Of a stretch of DNA of 64,000 bases, positions 56,398 to 64,000 are shown in pieces (the stretch's first letter is position 1; the number at the start of each line of letters is the position of its first letter). The position numbers were made by a program, and so were the translations under genes. Source of the DNA: Curvibacter sp. PD_MW3. GTDB lineage: Bacteria > Pseudomonadota > Gammaproteobacteria > Burkholderiales > Burkholderiaceae_C. Where the stretch lies: NCBI GenBank assembly GCA_002633085.1, contig NSIV01000003.1, forward strand, positions 248,001 to 312,000. The letters are read 5' to 3'. The notes under the pieces were generated by a model. The model saw only the letters and a list, made by a program, of their open reading frames with translations. It did not search any database and was not told where the DNA came from.

Positions 56398-56487
56398 GGA
56401 AAACGCCGTGGATCCGGCTCCGCCGGTCCACTGGCGTTGCCCCCTTGAGGGGGGAGGGCCGCTACACGCAGTGAGCGGTCAACGGGG
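56398..56487 (-). repeat. REP-like intergenic repeat, family B, copy 2 (inverted)
   Basis: Contains CCGGC-TCC-GCCGG (56414-56426) and CCCCC-TTGA-GGGGG (56440-56453), in the reverse order relative to copy 1 (40173-40253). It fills the gap between the convergent mtnN and corA genes. Confidence 0.7.
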
Positions 56488-56490
56488 GCT

Positions 56491-57477
56491 TCACTTCAAC
56501 CAGCCACGCTTGCGGAAGTACCACATCGGCACCAGTGCACTGGCCACCATCAGCGCCAGCGCATAGGGGTAGCCCCATTTCTGTGACAGCTCAGGCATGT
56601 ACTGGAAGTTCATGCCGTAGAGGCTGGCAATCAGCGTCGGCGGCAGCAGCGCCACGCTGGCCACCGAGAAGATCTTGATGATCTTGTTCTGGTTGATGTT
56701 GATGAAACCGACCGTGGCGTCCATCAGGAAGTTGATCTTGTCGAACAGGAAGGCGGTGTGCGAGTCGAGCGAGTCGATGTCGCGCAGGATCTGGCGCGCT
56801 TCCTCGAACTGCTCGCCGTTGAGCATCTTGCTGCGCATCATGAAGCTGACGGCGCGGCGCGTATCCATCACGTTGCGGCGGATGCGCCCGTTCAGGTCTT
56901 CCTGCCGCGCGATCGCGCCCAGCACCTCGCCCGCCAGGGCGTCGGTCACGTCGCCCGACAGCACTTGCCGGCCGGCTTTTTCCAGCTGGTCGTAGATGCC
57001 TTCCAGCGTGTCGGCCGAGTACTCGGCATCGGCATCGAACAGCTTGAGCAGCACCTCCTTGGCGTCCTCGATCAGGCCCGGCGCGCGGCGCGCACGCATG
57101 CGCAGCAGGCGAAACACCGGCACGTCCTCGTCGTGGATGGAGAACAGCACGCCGCGGCTCTTGAGTTCGATGTTGTGCTGGTTCAGGATGAAGGCTACGC
57201 GCACCGTGCGTGGCTCGTCCTCGTCGGCCACCAAGAAGTCGCTGCGAATGTGCAGCTCGCCGTTGTCTTCTTCATAGAATCGGGCGGATTCCTCGATGTC
57301 CTCGTCCATCGCGTCTTCCGGAATGGACAGGCCGTAGTACTGTTTGACCCAGCGTTTTTCTTCGACGGTGGGCGACTCCAGGTCAACCCAGATCGGCTGG
57401 AATCTGGAAAGCTCTTCCAAGGACTCGATCTCTTCCTGGAAGAGCCGGCCATTGGCAAGCGTAAAGATATTGAGCAT
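56491..57477 (-). CDS. corA: CorA-family magnesium/cobalt transporter
   Basis: A 328-aa protein with an N-terminal cytoplasmic domain and two C-terminal membrane helices. The pore motif YGMNFQYMPEL (GMN) is intact near residue 290, and the C-terminus is basic (RKRGWLK), as in CorA channels. It imports Mg2+ (also Co2+, Ni2+). It is convergent with mtnN across the repeat. Confidence 0.93.
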   Translation of the reverse strand: MLNIFTLANGRLFQEEIESLEELSRFQPIWVDLESPTVEEKRWVKQYYGLSIPEDAMDEDIEESARFYEEDNGELHIRSDFLVADEDEPRTVRVAFILNQHNIELKSRGVLFSIHDEDVPVFRLLRMRARRAPGLIEDAKEVLLKLFDADAEYSADTLEGIYDQLEKAGRQVLSGDVTDALAGEVLGAIARQEDLNGRIRRNVMDTRRAVSFMMRSKMLNGEQFEEARQILRDIDSLDSHTAFLFDKINFLMDATVGFININQNKIIKIFSVASVALLPPTLIASLYGMNFQYMPELSQKWGYPYALALMVASALVPMWYFRKRGWLK

Positions 57478-57909
57478 GGCTCACTCCCACGGTGGTGTTG
57501 CATCTGACGGGGATTCGGGGTTTCGCTTTCAACCCCTGATGCTGATGAGGGAGTTGAAAGCTACCGACTAGGGCAGGTTTCCAAGGAGCGTTCTCCGAAA
57601 TTTCGATGGCCGAATTATCGCACTGGCAGTGCGTTGCCTGGGTGAAAACGTGGTGGCCACGTCAGACGCGCGCAACAGTCCGGCGCAGGCGGGTGGGTGG
57701 CGGCAAGAAGGGGGCGAGGTGCGCGCGAAAAAGGGCGCTTGGGAGCGGTCGGCTGAGCACCGAACTCACGCATTGTGACGGCATCTCATGGGGGCTGGCA
57801 AGTCCTTCGGCGACATAGGGGAAATACACGTGTCTGGAGAGGGAAAAACCTTGCTTTTCCTCAATCAAAGGGGATTGCTTTTCCCGTCACCCCGGCGCAT
57901 AGTGAAACC
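57478..57909. other. non-coding region between corA and hpf, with predicted hpf promoter
   Basis: Short frames on both strands look non-coding (Arg-rich, no family likeness). Near its end, TTGCTTTTCC occurs twice (57851-57860 and 57875-57884). The second copy gives a -35 TTGCTT, 17 nt before CATAGT (57898-57903). That would start transcription about 57910, at the first base of a strong hairpin. Confidence 0.5.
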
Positions 57910-57958
57910 GTCTGCAGCGTGCAAGCCCGATGTCGTTGACGGGCTTGGCGCTGCAGAC
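57910..57958 (+). promoter_or_regulatory. strong hairpin in the hpf leader
   Basis: GTCTGCAGC (57910-57918) pairs with GCTGCAGAC (57950-57958). CAAGCCCG (57922-57929) pairs with CGGGCTTG (57940-57947). A 3:2 internal loop and 10-nt apical loop separate them. No T run follows, so it is unlikely to be a terminator. hpf has AGGAGG before its ATG. Confidence 0.65.
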
Positions 57959-57993
57959 AACTGTTCAATCCCGAGAGCAACAGGAGGCTACTC

Positions 57994-58323
57994 ATGAACT
58001 TGACGATCAGCGGTCATCACCTCGAAGTCACCCCTGCCCTGCGCAGTTATGTCACGACCAAGCTTGATCGAATTACCCGGCACTTTGACCAGGTTGTCGA
58101 TGTCAAGGTGCTGTTGACGGTTGAAAAGCAAAAGGAGAAGGAAAGACGGCAGCGCGCCGAATGCAATATCCATGTGAAAGGCAATGACCTGTTTGCGGAA
58201 AGCGCCCATGAGGACCTGTACGCAGCAGTGGACGAGCTGGTCGACAAGCTCGATCGTCAGGTGGTGCGACACAAGGACCGTTTGCAAGACCACCACCATG
58301 AGGCCAGCAAGCGCATGATGTAG
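57994..58323 (+). CDS. hpf: ribosome hibernation promoting factor, short form
   Basis: A 109-aa protein. The S30AE/HPF fold begins [20 protein letters not shown] and contains [21 protein letters not shown]. The short form promotes 100S ribosome dimers in stationary phase. RBS AGGAGG is clear. It begins the hpf-ptsN-hprK group; lptB and rpoN, usually upstream in related bacteria, are absent here. A terminator separates it from ptsN. Confidence 0.95.
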   Translation: MNLTISGHHLEVTPALRSYVTTKLDRITRHFDQVVDVKVLLTVEKQKEKERRQRAECNIHVKGNDLFAESAHEDLYAAVDELVDKLDRQVVRHKDRLQDHHHEASKRMM

Positions 58324-58346
58324 TCTGGGCTTGCATGCAAGCCCCG

Positions 58347-58374
58347 AGCCGCGGCTTACCCCCGCGGCTTTTTT
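58347..58374 (+). terminator. rho-independent terminator after hpf
   Basis: AGCCGCGG (58347-58354) pairs with CCGCGGCT (58362-58369) around CTTACCC, followed by a T run. Confidence 0.85.
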
Positions 58375-58402
58375 GTGTGCATAATCTGGCCTCCCAACCA
58401 TC

Positions 58403-58873
58403 ATGAATCGTCTTTCGTCCATCCTGCCCGTTTCGCAAGTGCTGGTGCATGTCGACGCCACCAGCAAGAAAAGAGCCTTCGAAGAAGTAGGGCTGCTGTT
58501 CGAGAACTTGCATGGCCTCAGCCGCGCCCTGGTGACGGACAGCCTGTTTGCGCGCGAACGACTGGGTTCAACGGGTCTGGGTCATGGTGTGGCGATTCCG
58601 CATGGTCGTATCAAGGGCCTGAAGGCGCCGATGGCCGCCGTCATGCAACTGGCCCAGCCTATCGGCTTCGATGCGCCGGATGAGTTGCCGGTCAGTTTGT
58701 TGATCTTTCTGCTGGTGCCGGAAGCGGCAACGCAAAAGCACCTTGAGATCCTGTCTGAAATTGCCGAGTTGCTCAGTGATGCTCCCTTGCGGACCCAGCT
58801 CGTTGCCAGCGACAGCGCCGAAGCATTGCACGACCTGATTGCCGCCTGGCAGTCGGCCCAACTGACCTCCTGA
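58403..58873 (+). CDS. ptsN: PTS IIA-like nitrogen-regulatory protein
   Basis: A 156-aa EIIA-Ntr protein. The phosphorylated His is in HGVAIPHGRI (His67). It accepts phosphate from NPr in the nitrogen PTS, with roles in potassium and nitrogen control. Start ATG 58403. It is 29 nt after the hpf terminator and 15 nt before hprK. Confidence 0.94.
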   Translation: MNRLSSILPVSQVLVHVDATSKKRAFEEVGLLFENLHGLSRALVTDSLFARERLGSTGLGHGVAIPHGRIKGLKAPMAAVMQLAQPIGFDAPDELPVSLLIFLLVPEAATQKHLEILSEIAELLSDAPLRTQLVASDSAEALHDLIAAWQSAQLTS

Positions 58874-58888
58874 GCCGGAATCGTTCAC

Positions 58889-59839
58889 GTGAGGCCCACC
58901 GTTGTCAGCGCCGAAGTTCTGTTTGAGGAGTTTCGCAGCCGGCTGAAGTGGGAGTGGGTTGCCGGTCTCGGTGCCTCCGAACGCCGTTTTGACGAGGTTG
59001 CCGTGCGCGCCGCCCGCTCGGGCGCCGACCTCGTGGGTTATCTCAATTACATCCATCCTTACCGCGTGCAGGTCCTGGGCGAGCGCGAGGTGGCCTACCT
59101 CACCAACGCCACCAAGGATGACTGCGCGCGCCGGATCGCGCGCATCGTGACGCTGGAGCCGCCGGCTTTGGTGCTGGCCGATGGCCAGACGCCGCCGCCG
59201 GCCTTGCTGGCCATGTGCGAGCAGGCGGAGATCCCCTTGTTTGCCACGGCGGCCTCGTCGGCCTACGTGAACGATCTGTTGCGCAGCTATTTGTCCAAGC
59301 ACTTCGCCGAGCGGACCTCGATCCACGGTGTGCTGATGGATATCCTGGGGCTGGGCGTTCTGATCACGGGTGAATCGGGGCTGGGCAAGAGCGAGTTGGG
59401 CCTGGAGCTGATTTCGCGTGGCAACGGCCTGGTGGCCGACGATGCGGTTGACCTGTTTCGCATCAACGAATCCACGATCGAAGGGCGCTGCCCGGACTTG
59501 CTGCAAAACCTGCTGGAAGTGCGCGGCATCGGCCTGCTCGACATCAAGGCCATTTTTGGCGAGACCGCGGTGCGGCGCAAGATCCGCCTCAAGCTGATCG
59601 TGCATCTGGTGCGGCGCGAAACGATGGAGCGCGATTACGAGCGCATTCCGTATGAGCCGCTGACGCAGGATGTGCTGGGCATTCCGGTGCGCAAGGCGGT
59701 GATCCAGGTGGTGGCCGGCCGCAACCTGGCCGTTCTGGTGGAGGCCGCCGTGCGCAACACCATTCTGCAGTTGCGTGGCATCGACACCTACCAGGAGTTT
59801 GTCGAGCGCCACCGCAAGGCTATGGGCGAACCCGGCTGA
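58889..59839 (+). CDS. hprK: HPr kinase/phosphorylase
   Basis: A 316-aa protein. The Walker [15 protein letters not shown] lies near residue 162, and [15 protein letters not shown] is the HprK signature. It phosphorylates and dephosphorylates HPr on a Ser. It starts with GTG 58889, 15 nt after ptsN. In betaproteobacteria this gene commonly follows ptsN and belongs to a regulatory PTS lacking sugar permeases. Confidence 0.94.
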   Translation: MRPTVVSAEVLFEEFRSRLKWEWVAGLGASERRFDEVAVRAARSGADLVGYLNYIHPYRVQVLGEREVAYLTNATKDDCARRIARIVTLEPPALVLADGQTPPPALLAMCEQAEIPLFATAASSAYVNDLLRSYLSKHFAERTSIHGVLMDILGLGVLITGESGLGKSELGLELISRGNGLVADDAVDLFRINESTIEGRCPDLLQNLLEVRGIGLLDIKAIFGETAVRRKIRLKLIVHLVRRETMERDYERIPYEPLTQDVLGIPVRKAVIQVVAGRNLAVLVEAAVRNTILQLRGIDTYQEFVERHRKAMGEPG

Positions 59840-59867
59840 GCCCGGGTTTCCGGCCTGTTATCCGTTT

Positions 59868-60323
59868 TCAGTTCGGGTTGGGGATGCCGCGGTTGGAGGC
59901 GGTCCGGTTCGGGCAGGCGTCCTTGGTGCAGTGGGCGTACAGGCTCAGTGCGTGGTCCGCAATGGCAAAGCCTTTGGTCTTGGCCACGGCGTTCTGCCGG
60001 CTCTCGATCTCGGCATCAAAGAACTCTTCCACCTTGCCGCAGTCCAGGCAGACCAGATGGTCGTGGTGCTGCCCTTCGTTGAGTTCGTAGACGGCCTTGC
60101 CGCCCTCGAAGTTGCTGCGCGTCAGGATGCCGGCCTGCTCGAATTGCGTCAGTACCCGGTACACCGTGGCCAAGCCCACGTCGGAGCGGTCCTGGAGCAG
60201 GACGCGGAACACATCCTCGGCCGTCATGTGACGCTGGGCACCCTTCTGGAAGATTTCCAACACCTTGAGTCGGGGCACGGTGGCTTTGAGACCGGTGCTT
60301 TTGAGTTCTTCAATGCTGTTCAT
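59868..60323 (-). CDS. fur: ferric uptake regulator
   Basis: A 151-aa protein. A winged helix ([34 protein letters not shown]) precedes a metal-binding dimerisation domain ([18 protein letters not shown]). Iron-loaded Fur represses iron uptake genes. It is divergent from bamE; the 86-nt gap probably carries both promoters. TACAAT at 60375-60380 is a plausible bamE -10. Confidence 0.95.
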   Translation of the reverse strand: MNSIEELKSTGLKATVPRLKVLEIFQKGAQRHMTAEDVFRVLLQDRSDVGLATVYRVLTQFEQAGILTRSNFEGGKAVYELNEGQHHDHLVCLDCGKVEEFFDAEIESRQNAVAKTKGFAIADHALSLYAHCTKDACPNRTASNRGIPNPN

Positions 60324-60409
60324 CTGAGGTCTTTCTTGCGCGGACAGTGGGGCTGCGGCGACAGGCTCAACCGCTACAATGGGCCGATCATATCGCTACA
60401 CCTCGACTC

Positions 60410-60967
60410 ATGTCCGATTTTCACCGCGACGTCCCTCGTCTGGGGCTGGTTTTAGCCATTGGCGTTGCCTGTGCCGTGTTGACTGCTTGCAGCAGCACGA
60501 ACGGCACGGGCAACCGCCTGACAGAAGCCTTCAAACCCTACCGTGTCAGCGTGGTGCAGGGCAATGTGGTGACGCGCGAGCAGGTGGCGGTGCTGCGCCC
60601 CGGCATGAGCCGCATCCAGGTGCGCGACATCCTGGGGACGCCGTTGCTGGCCAGCGTGTTCCACGCCGACCGCTGGGACTATGTGTTCACTTTCCGCCGC
60701 CAGGGTTCAGAACCCCTGTCGCGCCGAGTCACCGTGTTCTTCAAGGGCGACCTGTTGGAGCGTTTCGAGGCGGATGATGCCTTGCCGTCCGAAGCCGAGT
60801 TCGCTGCTTCGCTGGAGGGCAATCGTGCCCCGGCCAAGGTGCCGGTGCTCGAGGCCACGTCCGAGAGCCTGCAGAAGTTTCCGGCACCGGTCAAGGCGGC
60901 CGAGCAGCCCAAGCCCCTGCCTCCCCTGCCGGCCAGCTACCCTCCGCTGGAGCCAGCGGCCCGTTAA
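60410..60967 (+). CDS. bamE: outer membrane protein assembly factor BamE
   Basis: A 185-aa lipoprotein. The lipobox LTAC gives lipidated Cys27. The SmpA/OmlA domain has RPGMSRIQVRDILGTPLL and VFHADRWDYVFTF. A Pro/Ala-rich tail of ~50 residues follows, longer than in E. coli. BamE supports the BAM complex. ATG 60410 is chosen; the upstream frame overlaps the fur promoter region. dapB follows after 18 nt. Confidence 0.92.
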   Translation: MSDFHRDVPRLGLVLAIGVACAVLTACSSTNGTGNRLTEAFKPYRVSVVQGNVVTREQVAVLRPGMSRIQVRDILGTPLLASVFHADRWDYVFTFRRQGSEPLSRRVTVFFKGDLLERFEADDALPSEAEFAASLEGNRAPAKVPVLEATSESLQKFPAPVKAAEQPKPLPPLPASYPPLEPAAR

Positions 60968-60985
60968 AGCCCATCCATTGCCATC

Positions 60986-61801
60986 ATGACTGTCCAGAAC
61001 CCTCACAAGATTGCCATCGCCGGAGCCTCCGGACGGATGGGGCGCATGCTGATCGAGGCCGTGCAAGCGGCTGACGACTGCGTGCTGGCCGGCGCCCTGG
61101 ATGTGGCCGCCAGCCCGGCCATCGGCAACGATGCCACCGCTTTTCTTGGCCATGCCAGCGATGTGGCCATCACGGCCGACCTCAAGACCGGACTGCAGAA
61201 CGCCCGGACCCTGATCGACTTCACCCGGCCGGAAGGCACGATGGCGCATCTCAAGGTCTGCCGCGAATTGGGCGTGAACATGGTGATCGGTACCACCGGT
61301 TTCAGCGAGGCGCAGAAGGCCGAGATTGCGGCGGCGTCGCAGGACATCGCCATCATGCTGTCGCCCAACATGAGCGTGGGCGTGAACGTCACGCTGAAAT
61401 TGCTGGAGATGGCGGCCAAGGCCCTGTCCACCGGCTACGACATCGAGGTGATCGAAGCGCACCACCGCCACAAGGTCGATGCGCCCTCTGGCACCGCGCT
61501 CAAGATGGGCGAGGTGATCGCCGGCGCGCTGGGGCGCGACCTGAAGGATTGCGCGGTCTATACGCGCGAAGGTGTGACCGGCGAGCGCGATCCATCGTCC
61601 ATCGGCTTTGCCACCATCCGCGGCGGCGACATCGTGGGCGACCACACCGTGCTGTTTGCCGGTATCGGTGAGCGCATCGAGATCACGCACAAATCGTCCA
61701 GCCGCGTCACCTATGCCCAGGGCAGCCTGCGTGCCGTGCGCTTCCTGGCCGGCCGCAAGACCGGCTTGTATGACATGTTCGACGTGTTGGGCCTCAAATG
61801 A
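60986..61801 (+). CDS. dapB: 4-hydroxy-tetrahydrodipicolinate reductase
   Basis: A 271-aa protein. The NAD(P)H loop [10 protein letters not shown] lies near residue 11, [15 protein letters not shown] near 155 carries the catalytic His/Lys, and [10 protein letters not shown] near 213 is a family motif. It acts in lysine and diaminopimelate synthesis. Its stop overlaps the exbB start by 4 nt (ATGA). Confidence 0.96.
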   Translation: MTVQNPHKIAIAGASGRMGRMLIEAVQAADDCVLAGALDVAASPAIGNDATAFLGHASDVAITADLKTGLQNARTLIDFTRPEGTMAHLKVCRELGVNMVIGTTGFSEAQKAEIAAASQDIAIMLSPNMSVGVNVTLKLLEMAAKALSTGYDIEVIEAHHRHKVDAPSGTALKMGEVIAGALGRDLKDCAVYTREGVTGERDPSSIGFATIRGGDIVGDHTVLFAGIGERIEITHKSSSRVTYAQGSLRAVRFLAGRKTGLYDMFDVLGLK

Positions 61802-62445
61802 GTTTCCCGCAGTTCTTTCTGCAAGGCGACGCCATCACCCGCTTGGTGGCCGCGCTGCTGCTGGCCATGTCGGTCGCCAGTTGGGTGGTGATCGTCTGGA
61901 AAAGCTGGCTGCTGCGGCGCACAGGCCGCGATCTGGCGCGGGCCACGGCGGCGTTCTGGCAGGCAGGTTCGATGGAGGAGGCGCGACTGAAAGTCGGCGC
62001 CTTCGACCGCGAAGCCCTGTTGCTGCCGCTGATCGAGGCCACGCAGGTGCAATCGGTCGGCACGCTGGCCGCCGCCGGCGAGCGTTCACAACAGCTCACC
62101 CGCGTGTTGCGTGATGCCCTGCATGGCGTGCTGCGCCGCCTGCAGTTTGGTCAGGTGTTGCTGGCGACCGTGGGTTCCACGGCACCTTTTGTCGGCCTGC
62201 TGGGCACGGTCTGGGGCATCTACCATGCGCTGACCGGCATGGCCAGTGCCGGCCAGATCACCATCGAACGTATTGCTGGCCCGGTGGGCGAGGCGCTCAT
62301 CATGACGGCCGCTGGCCTGGCCGTGGCCATTCCGGCGGTGCTGGCCTACAACGTGCTGGGCCGGTTGACGGGCCAGATCGAGGCCGATCTGGAGGGCTTT
62401 GCCCTGGATCTGCGTGAGTTGCTGCTGGGCCAGTCGGCCGCCTGA
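61798..62445 (+). CDS. exbB: ExbB/TolQ/MotA-family proton channel protein
   Basis: A 215-aa protein with three membrane helices. [19 protein letters not shown] in helix 2 and ITMTAAGL-type helix 3 ([19 protein letters not shown]) are characteristic. It couples proton flow to TonB or Tol with its ExbD partner. It is encoded between dapB and leuS, a conserved position in betaproteobacteria. ExbB and TolQ cannot be separated by sequence here; no tonB or tolA gene is adjacent. Confidence 0.88.
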   Translation: MSFPQFFLQGDAITRLVAALLLAMSVASWVVIVWKSWLLRRTGRDLARATAAFWQAGSMEEARLKVGAFDREALLLPLIEATQVQSVGTLAAAGERSQQLTRVLRDALHGVLRRLQFGQVLLATVGSTAPFVGLLGTVWGIYHALTGMASAGQITIERIAGPVGEALIMTAAGLAVAIPAVLAYNVLGRLTGQIEADLEGFALDLRELLLGQSAA

Positions 62446-62454
62446 AGCAAGCCC

Positions 62455-62865
62455 ATGGCATTCGGTCGCCTTGAACGCACTACCGGGCCGCAGCCCATGA
62501 GCGACATCAACATGACGCCGCTGATCGACGTCATGCTGGTGTTGGTGGTGATCTTCATCCTGACCGCGCCGCTCTTGGCCAGCTCGCTCCGCCTGGACCT
62601 GCCAAAAGCTGAGACAGCCCGGCCGCAAGAGGCGCCGCAGGTGGTCCAGGTCGCGCTCGACCAGGCCGGCCAGGTCTATCTCCAGGACCAGCCGCTGGCG
62701 CTGGAGGCCTTGCAGCTGCGTCTGGCCGACATCGCGCGACAGAATGCGCAAGCCGAAGTCCAGTTGCGTGCCGATGAAGCCGTGCCGTATGGCCGGGTGG
62801 TGGCGGTGCTGGACGCCGCCCACAAAGCCGGACTGAGCCGCATCGGCTTCGTGGCCAAACCCTAA
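62455..62865 (+). CDS. exbD: ExbD/TolR-family protein
   Basis: A 136-aa protein with one membrane helix. MSDINMTPLIDVMLVLVVIF holds the protonatable Asp. The periplasmic domain ends GLSRIGFVAKP. It partners the ExbB gene 9 nt upstream. Confidence 0.9.
   Translation: MAFGRLERTTGPQPMSDINMTPLIDVMLVLVVIFILTAPLLASSLRLDLPKAETARPQEAPQVVQVALDQAGQVYLQDQPLALEALQLRLADIARQNAQAEVQLRADEAVPYGRVVAVLDAAHKAGLSRIGFVAKP

Positions 62866-64000
<1,135 letters not shown>

Noticed and set aside
57606-57997. Small frames of about 70 codons between corA and hpf
   Set aside because: Arg- or Pro-rich translations, no ribosome-binding site and overlap with the promoter and hairpin; treated as non-coding.

Overview
The window is about 64 kb of high-GC DNA with tightly packed genes. 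It looks like a betaproteobacterial chromosome of the order Burkholderiales, most likely Comamonadaceae. The reasons are the gene neighbourhoods (bamE-dapB-exbB-exbD-leuS, hpf-ptsN-hprK, uvrA/MFS/ssb, tsaB-rimI-udg), the number of orphan Bug/TctC binding proteins, the MarR-vanAB cluster, and two families of short dispersed intergenic repeats that I associate with this family from general knowledge. No rRNA, tRNA, CRISPR array, insertion sequence or prophage was seen.

Layout. 1-10 kb: end of a DedA gene, a divergent Nramp-like transporter, SemiSWEET, a MASE2-GGDEF diguanylate cyclase, dacB, an EamA exporter, tsaB-rimI-udg, a hydrolase, a RibD-like reductase and thpR. 10-13 kb: a MarR regulator followed by vanAB (vanillate O-demethylase), with tandem palindromes over the promoter. 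12.8-21 kb: EamA transporters, pyrF, a CigR/RcnB-like protein, uvrA, an MFS transporter and ssb. 21-26.6 kb: one operon encoding an RND adaptor, an RND pump, a DUF2892 protein, an OsmC protein and a CsoR-family repressor. Its operator lies between the -35 and -10 of the promoter, and a terminator closes it. 26.7-27.7 kb: a lone low-GC gene for a TIR-like/deoxyribosyltransferase-like protein, probably acquired. 27.8-28.9 kb: mnmA.

29-50 kb is a catabolic and uptake island. It holds two LysR regulators, a GlcG/HbpS protein, a branched-chain-type ABC importer whose second permease and both ATPases are fused in one chain, a cupin, an aldehyde dehydrogenase, a ThDP-dependent enzyme, an SDR, three TctC/Bug proteins without TctAB, a signal-less periplasmic-binding-fold protein, a flavin dehydrogenase, tcuAB (tricarballylate oxidation) and a ModA-like protein. 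A 23-bp dyad, GGGYAT-N11-ATACCC, occurs before the importer and again before tcuA, with a weaker relative before the GlcG gene. This suggests one LysR regulon for uptake and oxidation of a (poly)carboxylic acid.

50-64 kb returns to core genes: a Nudix hydrolase, pntAB, a fadD-type ligase, mtnN, corA, hpf-ptsN-hprK (with a strong hairpin at the predicted 5' end of the hpf transcript), fur, bamE, dapB, exbBD and the first part of leuS.

Start codons were chosen from visible ribosome-binding sites, overlaps and family length. GC, promoter and motif statements come from reading by eye. No database search was run.
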